The notes under the pieces: generated by a model
Told to the model about the DNA's origin: nothing
Seen by the model: only the letters and a program-made list of their open reading frames with translations
The model's database searches: none
NCBI GenBank assembly: GCA_019239785.1
Contig: JAFAZM010000078.1
Coordinates: 1-18,944 of the forward strand
DNA length: 18,944 nucleotides
From: Sphingomonadaceae bacterium
GTDB lineage: Bacteria > Pseudomonadota > Alphaproteobacteria > Sphingomonadales > Sphingomonadaceae
Reading direction: 5' to 3'
Position numbers and translations under genes: made by a program
In this document: one piece after another, positions 1-7,379 of the stretch
Numbering within the stretch: the first letter of the stretch is position 1
Layout: every line of letters begins with the position of its first letter

Positions 1-1666
1 GGCGATCACCTACATGCGCACCGACGGCGTGCAGATGGCGCCCGAGGCGATCTCGGCGGCACGGCGCGCGGTCGCGGAGCGCTACGATGCCGGCTACGTG
101 CCGGACAAGCCGCGCCTCTACGAGACCAAGGCGAAGAATGCGCAGGAAGCGCATGAGGCGATCCGGCCCACCGATTTCGGCCGCGACCGCGCCGGCTCGG
201 GCGACCATGCCCGGCTCTACGAGCTGATCTGGAAGCGGGCGCTCGCCAGCCAGATGGCCTCGGCCCGGCTGGAGCGGACGACCGCCGAGCTCACCGACGG
301 CACCGGCCGCCACGTCCTCCGCGCGACCGGCCAGCTCGGGCTCTTCCCCGGCTTCCTCGCCCTCTACGAGGAAGGCCGCGACGACAGTGAGGATGAGGAG
401 AGCCGCCGCCTTCCTCGCCTGCGCGAAGGCGACACGCCGGCCAAGAAGGCCGTCCATGCCGAGCAGCATTTCACCCAGCCGCCGCCCCGTTATTCCGAGG
501 CGAGCCTAGTGAAGCGGATGGAGGAGCTCGGCATCGGCCGTCCCTCCACTTATGCGGCGACCCTGCAGACGCTGAAGGACCGCGACTATGTCCGGCTGGA
601 GAAGAACCGCTTCTTCCCGGAGGAGAGCGGGCGGCTGCTGACCGCCTTCCTCGAGCGCTTCTTCGAGCGCTACGTCTCCTTCGACTTCACCGCCCATCTC
701 GAGGACGAGCTCGACGAGATTTCGGGCGGACGGCTCGGCTGGCAGGAGGTGCTCGAGCGCTTCTGGCGCGACTTCAAGCCGAAGACCGGCGAGGTGATGG
801 AGCAGAAGCCCTCCGAGATCACCGCCGCGCTCGACGACTTCCTGGCCCCCTGGCTGTTCCCCGACAAAGGCGACGGCAGCGATCCGCGGCTCTGCCCGGC
901 CTGCGGCGAGGGTCGGCTCGGGCTGCGCGGCGGCCGCTTCGGCGCCTTCGTCGCCTGCTCTAACTATCCCGACTGCAAGTTCACCCGCCGCTTCGGCCAG
1001 GCCGGCGAGGGGCAGGAGGAGGCCGGGCCCCAGGTCTTGGGTCAGGATCCGGACACCGGCCAGGACGTCACCCTGCGGGCCGGCCGCTTCGGGCCCTATT
1101 TCCAGCTTGGCGACGGCAAGGAGGCGAAGCGCGCCTCGCTGCCGCGGGACGTGCCGGCCGCCGACGCGGATCTGGCGGTCGCGCTGCGGCTGCTGTCGCT
1201 GCCGCGCGCGGTCGGGGACCATCCGGAGACCGGCAAGCCGATCAGCGCAAGCATCGGCCGCTACGGGCCCTATCTCGCCCATGACGGCAAATATGCGAAG
1301 CTGGCCTCGACCGCCGAGGTGTTCGAGATCGGCATGAACGCGGCGGTGGCGAAGCTCGCGGACGCCGCGAGCGGCGGCGGGCGGCGGAGCGGATCGCGCG
1401 AGCCGCTGAAGCAGTTGGGTGCGCATCCGCGCACTGGCGCCGAGATCAAGCTGATGGAAGGCCGCTTCGGCCCCTATGTCACCGACGGCACCACCAACGC
1501 GACCCTGCCCAAGTCGCTCGCCCCCGACCAGCTCACCCTGGAGGAAGCGGCGCAATTGATCGACGAACGCGCCGCCAAGGGGCCGGCGACGAAGAAGGGG
1601 CGGGGCCGCAAGCCGGCGGCAAAAGCCAAGGCGCCCGCCGCACGCAGGAAGAAGGGATCGAAATGA
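1..1666 (+). CDS. topA: DNA topoisomerase I (type IA), 3' part
   Basis: Relaxes negatively supercoiled DNA by single-strand passage through a 5'-phosphotyrosine. The gene is cut by the window edge: reading frame 2 opens at base 2 with AITYMRTDG, so the catalytic tyrosine is the codon at 11-13 (equivalent to E. coli Tyr319) and the conserved Arg of MRTD follows. The TOPRIM domain lies outside the window. Next come the rest of the type IA core (GRPSTYA, LEDELDEISGGR), one C4 zinc ribbon (CPAC near 893 and CSNYPDC near 956-976), then three C-terminal repeats of the GRFGPY/GRYGPY type (near 1080, 1257 and 1461), and a Lys/Ala-rich basic tail. This single zinc finger plus repeats matches alphaproteobacterial TopA rather than the E. 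coli form. The stop overlaps the next start (ATGA, 1663-1666), so translation is probably coupled to the FKBP gene. Confidence 0.97.
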   Translation, partial: AITYMRTDGVQMAPEAISAARRAVAERYDAGYVPDKPRLYETKAKNAQEAHEAIRPTDFGRDRAGSGDHARLYELIWKRALASQMASARLERTTAELTDGTGRHVLRATGQLGLFPGFLALYEEGRDDSEDEESRRLPRLREGDTPAKKAVHAEQHFTQPPPRYSEASLVKRMEELGIGRPSTYAATLQTLKDRDYVRLEKNRFFPEESGRLLTAFLERFFERYVSFDFTAHLEDELDEISGGRLGWQEVLERFWRDFKPKTGEVMEQKPSEITAALDDFLAPWLFPDKGDGSDPRLCPACGEGRLGLRGGRFGAFVACSNYPDCKFTRRFGQAGEGQEEAGPQVLGQDPDTGQDVTLRAGRFGPYFQLGDGKEAKRASLPRDVPAADADLAVALRLLSLPRAVGDHPETGKPISASIGRYGPYLAHDGKYAKLASTAEVFEIGMNAAVAKLADAASGGGRRSGSREPLKQLGAHPRTGAEIKLMEGRFGPYVTDGTTNATLPKSLAPDQLTLEEAAQLIDERAAKGPATKKGRGRKPAAKAKAPAARRKKGSK

Positions 1667-2130
1667 TGCTCGCCGCTTTGCTCGCCATCGCCGCCGCCGC
1701 GCAGCCCCCGGCGCCGGCGCCCGCCACTTCGGCGGTCTCCGCCAATGCCGATTATCATTTCACCTACCTCAACGGCCTCGATCCGGCCCAGGGTTGGCAT
1801 CGCACAATCAGCGGCATCCGCTATCGCAAGATCGGCGGCCCCGGCACCGGCCCGCACCCGGCGCCGACCGACACCGTCACCATCCATTATGTCGGCCGTT
1901 TCATCGACGGCACCGAGTTCGATTCCTCGGTCGCGCGCGGCCAGCCGGCGACCTTCCCGCTGCCGCGGCTGATCCGGGGCTGGCAGGAAGGCGTGCCGTT
2001 GATGGGCGTCGGCGACCGCTACGAGTTCGCCATCCCCTACAATCTCGCCTACGGCTATAACGGCCGCGGCCCGATCCCCGGCGGCGCGACTTTGCTCTTC
2101 ACCATCGATCTGATCGCCATCGCTCACTAG
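1663..2130 (+). CDS. Exported FKBP-type peptidyl-prolyl cis-trans isomerase
   Basis: Catalyses cis-trans isomerisation of Xaa-Pro bonds, probably in the periplasm. The 155-residue protein starts with a short hydrophobic Ala/Leu stretch (about residues 1-13) followed by a Pro/Ala linker, which looks like a signal peptide or anchor although it lacks the usual N-terminal Lys/Arg. The FKBP fold covers about residues 50-153, with the family motifs in order: VTIHYVGRFIDGTEFDSS (72-89), LIRGWQEGVPLMGVGDR, FAIPYNLAYG and IPGGATLLFTIDLI. It is a single FKBP domain without the FkpA dimerisation region. The start ATG overlaps the topA stop by four bases and is preceded by a GAAGG-type ribosome site, which supports coupled expression with topA. 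The fold assignment is secure; the substrate is unknown. Confidence 0.92.
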   Translation: MMLAALLAIAAAAQPPAPAPATSAVSANADYHFTYLNGLDPAQGWHRTISGIRYRKIGGPGTGPHPAPTDTVTIHYVGRFIDGTEFDSSVARGQPATFPLPRLIRGWQEGVPLMGVGDRYEFAIPYNLAYGYNGRGPIPGGATLLFTIDLIAIAH

Positions 2131-2158
2131 CGCGCTGAATCCATCCTTCGTAGAGGGC

Positions 2159-2194
2159 TGACGCTGCAGCGAATTGGTATTCGCCGCAGCGTCA
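2159..2194. other. 16-bp stem hairpin between FKBP gene and SHOCT gene
   Basis: Left arm 2159-2174 and right arm 2179-2194 are inverted complements at 15 of 16 positions (one A-C mismatch), with the four-base loop TGGT. No T-run follows, so it is not a standard intrinsic terminator. It lies 28 bases after the FKBP stop. It could be an mRNA 3'-end stabiliser, a Rho-assisted terminator or a protein-binding palindrome. The pairing is seen directly; the role is open. Confidence 0.6.
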
Positions 2195-2259
2195 TGGTTG
2201 ACCGCCAATTTACCCTGCCTGCTTCAGGATGCTTTACGCGTCGCCATTAGGGCCGAAAC

Positions 2260-2742
2260 ATGCGTACGGGTCGACTTAGTATCAGTCGCGGGCATCAGTT
2301 GCAGGGAGAGCCGGTTGCCGTCCCGCCGCAACTGACGCTCGTCCCGCAGCCGGCGGAGCCCAGCCCAGCACACGTGTCCGTGCTGTCCCAGGCTCCGCCG
2401 GCCTCACCCGATTACCATCTCGTCCACGATCGCCTGACCGCGCTCGAGCGCCTCACCCGCCTGTTCGAGCTCGGCGCGCTGTCGGCCGAGGAGTTCGCCG
2501 CCGAAAAGGCGCTGATCCTGGCGCTCCCGGCCGACGAGCTGGTGCTGCGCGACCCCGCGCCGGTGAGCTTCGTGCCGGCCGCACCGCGCCGCCCGGCGCT
2601 GGGGCCGACTTTGCTCGGCCGGCTGCTCGGCTGGAAATTCCTGCTGTTCAGCTTGGCCGCAGGGGTCGCTTTCTCCTTTGCGACCCAGCCTGCCCAGACC
2701 ACGCATCTCTTCGAGCAGATCGCCCACTCTCTCGGCGGTTAA
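2260..2742 (+). CDS. Small SHOCT-domain membrane protein, function unknown
   Basis: A 160-residue hypothetical protein. Residues about 1-58 are Pro/Ala-rich and probably disordered. Residues 60-88 fit the SHOCT motif (short C-terminal-type domain: LERLTRLFELGALSAEEF then a Lys and a hydrophobic end), here placed centrally instead of at the C-terminus. A second linker leads to one transmembrane segment (about 123-141, starting near WKFLLFSLAAG) and a short tail. SHOCT motifs are usually taken as oligomerisation modules; no enzyme motif is visible. The ATG has an AGGG ribosome site at 2249-2252, seven bases upstream. Its stop codon overlaps the stop of the convergent moeB-like gene (2739-2742), so no terminator separates them. 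Confidence 0.75.
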   Translation: MRTGRLSISRGHQLQGEPVAVPPQLTLVPQPAEPSPAHVSVLSQAPPASPDYHLVHDRLTALERLTRLFELGALSAEEFAAEKALILALPADELVLRDPAPVSFVPAAPRRPALGPTLLGRLLGWKFLLFSLAAGVAFSFATQPAQTTHLFEQIAHSLGG

Positions 2743-3533
2743 GTCGGCGGTTGATTCCCGCACCCGTTGCAGGCCGGATCCTTGACGATCCGGATCGTGC
2801 GCATTGCCGGGACGAGCCCGTCGAAGATGTGCAGCTTGCCGGCCGGATCGGCGCCGAAGCCGGTCAGTGCCCGGATCGACTCGAGCGCGGCGAGGCTGCC
2901 GGCGATCCCGGCCATCGCGCCGAGCACGCCGAGCTCCGAGCAGCTGTCGCAATCCTCGGCGTCGAAGGCGTCGCCGACGAAGCAGCGATAGCAGGGCTCG
3001 TCCGCCCGCCAGCCGCGAAAGGTTCCGATCTGGGCCTGGAACTGGCCGATCGCCGCGGCGACGAGCGGGATATGGGCGGCGGTGGCATGATCGGAGACGA
3101 TCAGCCGAGTCGCGAAATTGTCGCTGCCGTCGAGGATCAGGTCGGCGCCGGCGACCAGCCCGGCCACATTAGCCGCATCGAGCCGCGCCTGCCGCGCCTC
3201 GAAGCGGACGTCGGGATTGAGCCTGGCCACGGCCCCGGCCGCGACCTCGGCCTTCGCCCGGCCGACGTCGCCGGTGCCGAACAGGATCTGCCGCTGCAGA
3301 TTGTCGAGGCTGACCGCATCGTCGTCGATCACTCGCAGCGTGCCGACCCCCGCGGCGGCGAGATACTGGATCGCCGGTGCGCCGATCCTGCCCGCGCCGA
3401 CGATCGCGATCGTGGCGGCGAGCAGCCGGCGCTGGCCTTCCCCGCCAATCTCCCGGAGGACGATATGGCGGGCATAGCGTTCGAGCTGGGCGTCGGTGAG
3501 GGCGGTGATGCCCTCGCGGACGGGGACGGTCAG
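2739..3533 (-). CDS. moeB: MoeB/ThiF/HesA-family adenylyltransferase (E1-like), start uncertain
   Basis: Adenylates the C-terminal glycine of a sulfur-carrier protein such as MoaD or ThiS, for molybdopterin or thiamine synthesis. Seen in order: N-terminal helix LTDAQLERYARHIVLREIGG, nucleotide-binding GAGRIGAP (about 46-53 from the CTG at 3533), NLQRQILFG with the adenylation Arg, DGSDNFATR with the metal-binding Asp, the zinc pairs CYRC and CNGC, and a DCDSC segment. From 3333 up to the previous in-frame stop (TAG, 3552-3554) there is no ATG, GTG or TTG; the first standard start is GTG at 3330-3332, which would delete the whole Rossmann loop. I therefore place the start at CTG 3531-3533 (264 residues, against 249 in E. 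coli), but this is provisional. It is the last gene of the ubiE-to-moeB run. MoeB versus ThiF cannot be decided from sequence alone. Confidence 0.85.
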   Translation of the reverse strand: MTVPVREGITALTDAQLERYARHIVLREIGGEGQRRLLAATIAIVGAGRIGAPAIQYLAAAGVGTLRVIDDDAVSLDNLQRQILFGTGDVGRAKAEVAAGAVARLNPDVRFEARQARLDAANVAGLVAGADLILDGSDNFATRLIVSDHATAAHIPLVAAAIGQFQAQIGTFRGWRADEPCYRCFVGDAFDAEDCDSCSELGVLGAMAGIAGSLAALESIRALTGFGADPAGKLHIFDGLVPAMRTIRIVKDPACNGCGNQPPT

Positions 3534-3551
3534 GGGGTCGACTGCGAAATC

Positions 3552-3965
3552 CTAACCGTTCGAGTGGGCGAAGCCGACCTCGCCACGGAACCAGCCCTCG
3601 TGCCGGCCGCCGACCGGAACGAAAGCGCCCGCCCGGACCAGGCGCAGCACCGCGCCGGCAAGCAGGCCGTCGGCCCGCGCGCAGCCGACCGGATGAATGA
3701 CCACCCGCTGGATCGTCAGGCTCGCATCATACTGGACCAGGAAGGGCACGCTCATGTCGAGATTGCCCCGGCGCTGGCCGGGGATCGTGCATTCGCCGCG
3801 GTCCACCATCTCAGCGATCGCCGCGACCGCGTTCGAATCGACCGAAGCGCCGACCTGCTGGCGCATCACCGGAATGTTGCTCCAGTCGCCGCTGGCGGTC
3901 TCGACCGTCTGCGCCGCCGCGGGCGCCGCCGCGAAAAGAAGAGCCGCCGCAAATATCTGCTTCAT
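3552..3965 (-). CDS. Small exported protein with TonB C-terminal-like pattern
   Basis: A 137-residue protein with a clear Sec signal peptide (MKQIFAAALLFAAAPAAAQ, cleavage expected after AAAQ or AAA). The mature part has two cysteines (GECTI and VGCARAD) that could form a disulfide. The second half, from VPFLVQYDASLTIQRVVIHP through D-LLAGAVLRL to FVP and a final beta-strand, follows the strand-helix-strand pattern of TonB C-terminal or secretin-like domains; this is a weak, pattern-level match and not a firm family call. The start ATG has GGGAGG just upstream and lies two bases after the dut stop, so it is translated from the same message. Its TAG stop is in frame with, and immediately before, the moeB-like coding region. 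A direct role in nucleotide or cofactor metabolism is not apparent. Confidence 0.8.
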   Translation of the reverse strand: MKQIFAAALLFAAAPAAAQTVETASGDWSNIPVMRQQVGASVDSNAVAAIAEMVDRGECTIPGQRRGNLDMSVPFLVQYDASLTIQRVVIHPVGCARADGLLAGAVLRLVRAGAFVPVGGRHEGWFRGEVGFAHSNG

Positions 3966-3967
3966 TC

Positions 3968-4417
3968 CTACCTCCCAGTGGACCCGAATCCGCCGCCGCC
4001 CCGCTCGGTCTCGTCGAGCGCGTCCGCTTCGGCGAAGCGGGCGCGGACGACCGGCGCCGGCACGAGCTGCGCGATCCGCTCCCCCCTTACCACCTCGAAT
4101 GCCTCCTCGCCAAGATTCGCAAGAATAACCTTCACTTCGCCGCGATAATCGGCGTCGATCGTGCCGGGCGCGTTGAGGCAGGTGATGCCGTGCTTGAGCG
4201 CGAGGCCGGAGCGCGGCCGGACCTGGACCTCATAGCCTTCCGGGATGGCGATGGCGAAGCCGGTCCCCACCGCATGCCTGGCGCCGGGCGCGAGCGTCAC
4301 AGTCTCGGCGGCGACGACGTCCATGCCGGCGGCATGGGCGGTGGCATAGGCCGGCAAAGGCAGGCCCTCGCCATGCGGCAGCCGCCTCAGCCGGATTTCG
4401 AGCTCAGGCGAGGGCAT
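3968..4417 (-). CDS. dut: Deoxyuridine 5'-triphosphate nucleotidohydrolase (dUTPase)
   Basis: Hydrolyses dUTP to dUMP and pyrophosphate, keeping uracil out of DNA and supplying thymidylate synthesis. All five trimeric dUTPase motifs are present in 149 residues: AAGMD (29-33), RPRSGLA (67-73), the uracil-binding loop GTIDADYRG with the catalytic Asp88, RGERIAQLV, and the Gly-rich C-terminal lid GGGGFGSTGR (with the stacking Phe). The length is normal for the bacterial homotrimer. The start ATG lies inside coaBC, overlapping its end by 14 bases; coaBC-dut is a common bacterial pairing and indicates a shared transcript. Confidence 0.98.
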   Translation of the reverse strand: MPSPELEIRLRRLPHGEGLPLPAYATAHAAGMDVVAAETVTLAPGARHAVGTGFAIAIPEGYEVQVRPRSGLALKHGITCLNAPGTIDADYRGEVKVILANLGEEAFEVVRGERIAQLVPAPVVRARFAEADALDETERGGGGFGSTGR

Positions 4418-5585
4418 CGGCGATCCGGGCGGCGAGGCGGCGGGCGACCTCGGCCTTGCTCATCTTCTCCCAATCCTCGGCGCCGTCCGGGCCGATGAAA
4501 TGGATACGGTTCGATTCGCCGCCCATCACGTCCCCGGAGACGTCGTTGGCGAGAATCCAGTCGCAGCCCTTGCGGCTGCGCTTGGCGGCGGCCTCGGCCT
4601 CGACCGCCTCGGTTTCGGCGGCGAAGCCGATCAGCAGGCGCGGGCGCCGCGGATCGGCGGCAAGGCCGGCGAGGATGTCGGGATTGGGCTGCCAGTCGAG
4701 CCGCGGCGGCCCATCCGCTTTCTTGAGCTTGGCCGGCGCCGGTTCGACGCGCCAGTCCGCCACCGCCGCGACCAATACGGCCCCATCGGCGGGGAGGGCG
4801 GCCTGCACCGCCGCCTCCATCTCGCGCGCGGTTTCGACGTCGACGCGGGATACGCCCGCAGGCGCCGCCAGCGTGACCGGCCCCGCGATCAAGGTCACCC
4901 GCGCGCCGAGCGCCGCAAGCGCCTCGGCGATCGCGAAGCCCTGCTTGCCCGAGGAGCGATTGGCGATCACCCGCACCGGATCGATCGGCTCATGCGTCGG
5001 CCCGGCGGTGACGACGATGCGCTTGCCGGACAATCGCCCCCCTCCAGCGCCTAGCGCCCGCTTAATCTCCGCCACGATCCGTTCCGGCTCCGGCAGCCGC
5101 CCGGGCCCATATTCGCCGCAGGCCATCTCGCCCTCGTCCGGCTCCAGCACGATGACCCCATCGGCGCGCAGCCGCGCGACGTTCCGCTTCGTCGCCTCGT
5201 GCTGCCACATGCGCACGTTCATCGCCGGCGCGGCGAGCACCTTCTTGTCGGTGGCGAGCAGGAGGGTGGTGGCGAGGTCGTCGGCGATGCCGGCCGCCAT
5301 CCTGGCCAGCAGGTCCGCCGTTGCCGGGCAGACCACGACCAGGTCGGCCTCTCGCGACAATTGGATATGCCCCATCTCGGCCTCGTCCTTGAGGTCCCAG
5401 AGGCTGGTATGGACCTGCTGCTCGGACAAAGCGGCGAGCGTCATCGGCGTCACGAACTGCGCCCCGCCGGCGGTCAGCACACAGCGCACGCTCCCGCCCG
5501 CCTTGCGGATCAGCCGGATCAGCTCGCACGCCTTGTACGCCGCGATCCCGCCGCCGACGATCAGGAGGATCCGCTTTCCGTTCAC
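4404..5585 (-). CDS. coaBC: Bifunctional phosphopantothenoylcysteine decarboxylase / phosphopantothenate-cysteine ligase
   Basis: Performs two successive coenzyme A steps: CTP-dependent joining of cysteine to 4'-phosphopantothenate, then FMN-dependent decarboxylation to 4'-phosphopantetheine. The CoaC half (about 1-185) has the flavin-binding GGGIAAYKACELIR, PAMN at 120-123 and the substrate-binding Cys156 in MACGEYGPGRL. The CoaB half has AGPTHEPIDPVR and NRSSGKQG with Asn209 (E. coli Asn210). The 393-residue length is close to the family norm. The start is GTG at 5583-5585, ten bases after the small CcdA-like gene, without a convincing Shine-Dalgarno sequence, so initiation may depend on coupling. 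The 3' end overlaps dut. Confidence 0.98.
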   Translation of the reverse strand: MNGKRILLIVGGGIAAYKACELIRLIRKAGGSVRCVLTAGGAQFVTPMTLAALSEQQVHTSLWDLKDEAEMGHIQLSREADLVVVCPATADLLARMAAGIADDLATTLLLATDKKVLAAPAMNVRMWQHEATKRNVARLRADGVIVLEPDEGEMACGEYGPGRLPEPERIVAEIKRALGAGGGRLSGKRIVVTAGPTHEPIDPVRVIANRSSGKQGFAIAEALAALGARVTLIAGPVTLAAPAGVSRVDVETAREMEAAVQAALPADGAVLVAAVADWRVEPAPAKLKKADGPPRLDWQPNPDILAGLAADPRRPRLLIGFAAETEAVEAEAAAKRSRKGCDWILANDVSGDVMGGESNRIHFIGPDGAEDWEKMSKAEVARRLAARIADALA

Positions 5586-5595
5586 GCGTCGGCCG

Positions 5596-5781
5596 TCAGA
5601 ACTGGCGATACCTGGCCAAGGGAAGGCCGTGCGCCTCTACCCAGGCGTTGCAGGATTCGATCGCAGCTCGGTTCTCCTCGAGCCATGCCTCTCGAAGCGG
5701 GCTTGGTGGATCGGCGGGGGCGGAGGCGTCGGCAGCGCGGCTGGGCGCGACCTCGCGGCGGCGTTCGGAAGTCATGCGCAC
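5596..5781 (-). CDS. CcdA-like antitoxin tail protein (orphan, no RHH domain)
   Basis: A 61-residue protein whose C-terminal half matches the toxin-binding tail of the CcdA antitoxin family: WLEENRAAIESCNAWVEAHG followed by LPLARYRQF, compared with the WxxEN-x-EAI-xxYN-xxVExxG pattern of alphaproteobacterial CcdA proteins. A complete CcdA carries an N-terminal ribbon-helix-helix DNA-binding domain; here the first 30 or so residues are only basic and Ala/Pro-rich. No CcdB follows: the next gene, ten bases on, is coaBC. The start is GTG at 5779-5781 (GGTGAG eight bases upstream) or ATG at 5773-5775. It sits 31 bases after ubiB. The tail match is by memory of the family; function as a working antitoxin is doubtful. 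It could be a domesticated remnant or an unrelated regulator. Confidence 0.75.
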   Translation of the reverse strand: MRMTSERRREVAPSRAADASAPADPPSPLREAWLEENRAAIESCNAWVEAHGLPLARYRQF

Positions 5782-5812
5782 GATGTATGCTCACCCGGCG
5801 CGACAATCCAGT

Positions 5813-7345
5813 TTATCGCAGCAGCAGAACCGCGCCGGCCGCGATCGCCGCCGAGACCAAAGCAATCAGCGCCATCAGCCCGTAGCGATGCGGCCGCACG
5901 ACCGCGATCTCGCGCAGCGGCGGCGCGGGCGGCGCGGCGCCCGGCGGCGGGTAATAATAGTCGATCCGGCGGATCAGCTCCGGCAGCTTGCGGAGCGTGC
6001 GCACGGTGCGGACGATCTCGTCCGCCAGTCGCGCCTCCGGCCCGAGCTCGCTGCGCGCCCATTCGGTGAGGAAAGGCTCGGCCGTCTCCCACATGTTGAT
6101 GTCCGGATCGAGCGCGGTAGCGACGCCTTCCTCCATCACCATCGTCTTCTGCAGCAGCAGCAGATGCGGCTGGGTCTGCATGTCGAAGTCGCGGGTGATC
6201 TTGAACAGGCCGTCGAGCATCTGGCCAAGCGAGACTTCCTTCGCCGGCAGGCCGCGCATCGGCTCGCCGACCGCGCGCAAGGCGGTCGCGAACTCGTCGA
6301 TATTGTGGTGCGGCGGCACATATTGCGCCTCGAAATGGATCTCGGCGACACGGCGGTAATTGCCGGTCAGGAGGCCGTAGAGGATCTCGGCGAGCCATAT
6401 CCGCGCCTGGCGGTCGATCCGGCCCATGATGCCGAAGTCGATCGCGGCGAGCCGGCCGTCCGGCAGCGCGAAGAGATTGCCTTGGTGGAGGTCGGCGTGG
6501 AAGAAGCCGTCGACCACCGCCTGGCGCAGGAAGGCGCGGACCAGGATCGCGGCGAGCGCCTTCACGTCATGGCCGGCCTCGATCAGGGCGGCGCGATCGG
6601 TGAGCTTGATCCCGTCGATCCATTCGAGCGTCATCACCCGCCGCGCGGTGCGGCTCCAGTCGATCGCGGGCACGAAGAAGCCGCTCTCCGCCTCCAGATT
6701 CTCCCGCAACTCGGAGGCGGAGGCGGCCTCCTGGCGCAGGTCGAGCTCGCGGTTGGTCCATTGCCGGAAGGTCGCGATGACGAGCCGGGGCCGCAGCCGC
6801 GCCGCCTCGCCGCCCATCGCCTCGACCTGCGCCGCTGCCCATTCATAGGTGTCGATCGCGGCGGCGAAATCCTCCTCGATATGCGGGCGCAGCACCTTCA
6901 CCGCGACCAACTTCCCTTCGGTCGTGATCGCGCGGTGGACCTGGGCGATCGAGGCGGCCCCAACCGGCTCCGGATCGACCGAGGCGAAGATCTGGTCGAG
7001 CGGCTTGCCGAGGCCTTGCTCGATCGCCGCCTTCACCGCCTCGAACGGCGCCGGCGGCAGATTGTCCTGCAGGAGAGCGAGATCGTGCGCGGCCTCCTCG
7101 CCGACCAGGTCCGGCCTAGTCGCCAGCGCCTGGCCGAGCTTGATCGCCGCTGGGCCGATCGCGCGGAAGGCGGTCGCATAAGCCGGCCGATCGGGCACGC
7201 GCGCACCGAAGCGGGCGAGGCGGGCGAGGCGGCGGACCGGCGGGGGCGTGTTCGGATCGTGCTCGATGCCGCGCAAAGCCCCGTGCCGCGCCAGCACCCG
7301 GCCCCATTTCAGCAGCCGCCAGACATGGACGATCGATGCGGTCAT
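5813..7345 (-). CDS. ubiB: UbiB-family atypical kinase/ATPase for ubiquinone biosynthesis
   Basis: Member of the ABC1/ADCK/UbiB protein-kinase-like family required for efficient coenzyme Q synthesis at the inner membrane, thought to help lipid precursors reach the soluble Ubi enzymes. In its 510 residues are the family-specific KLGQ motif (69-72) with ATRPDL after it, the Ala-rich loop EPVGAASIAQVH (126-137) that replaces the glycine loop, the VAVK lysine (Lys150), the catalytic-loop HADLHQGN (His283, Asp285) and DFG starting at Asp303. A C-terminal hydrophobic segment (about 487-509) gives membrane anchoring. The gene starts 34 bases after ubiE, the usual pairing. Confidence 0.97.
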   Translation of the reverse strand: MTASIVHVWRLLKWGRVLARHGALRGIEHDPNTPPPVRRLARLARFGARVPDRPAYATAFRAIGPAAIKLGQALATRPDLVGEEAAHDLALLQDNLPPAPFEAVKAAIEQGLGKPLDQIFASVDPEPVGAASIAQVHRAITTEGKLVAVKVLRPHIEEDFAAAIDTYEWAAAQVEAMGGEAARLRPRLVIATFRQWTNRELDLRQEAASASELRENLEAESGFFVPAIDWSRTARRVMTLEWIDGIKLTDRAALIEAGHDVKALAAILVRAFLRQAVVDGFFHADLHQGNLFALPDGRLAAIDFGIMGRIDRQARIWLAEILYGLLTGNYRRVAEIHFEAQYVPPHHNIDEFATALRAVGEPMRGLPAKEVSLGQMLDGLFKITRDFDMQTQPHLLLLQKTMVMEEGVATALDPDINMWETAEPFLTEWARSELGPEARLADEIVRTVRTLRKLPELIRRIDYYYPPPGAAPPAPPLREIAVVRPHRYGLMALIALVSAAIAAGAVLLLR

Positions 7346-7379
7346 GCCGGCCTTGGCGCGGAAACCCGTGACATCATCG

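Noticed and set aside
3552..3554. Reading through the TAG to make one fusion of the exported protein with MoeB
   Set aside because: It would join a signal-peptide protein to a cytosolic E1 enzyme; no known architecture of this kind, so kept only as an alternative to check.
2751..4148. 465-codon plus-strand frame opposite moeB, the exported protein and dut
   Set aside because: Shadow of minus-strand genes with all expected motifs; no ribosome site or recognisable domain.
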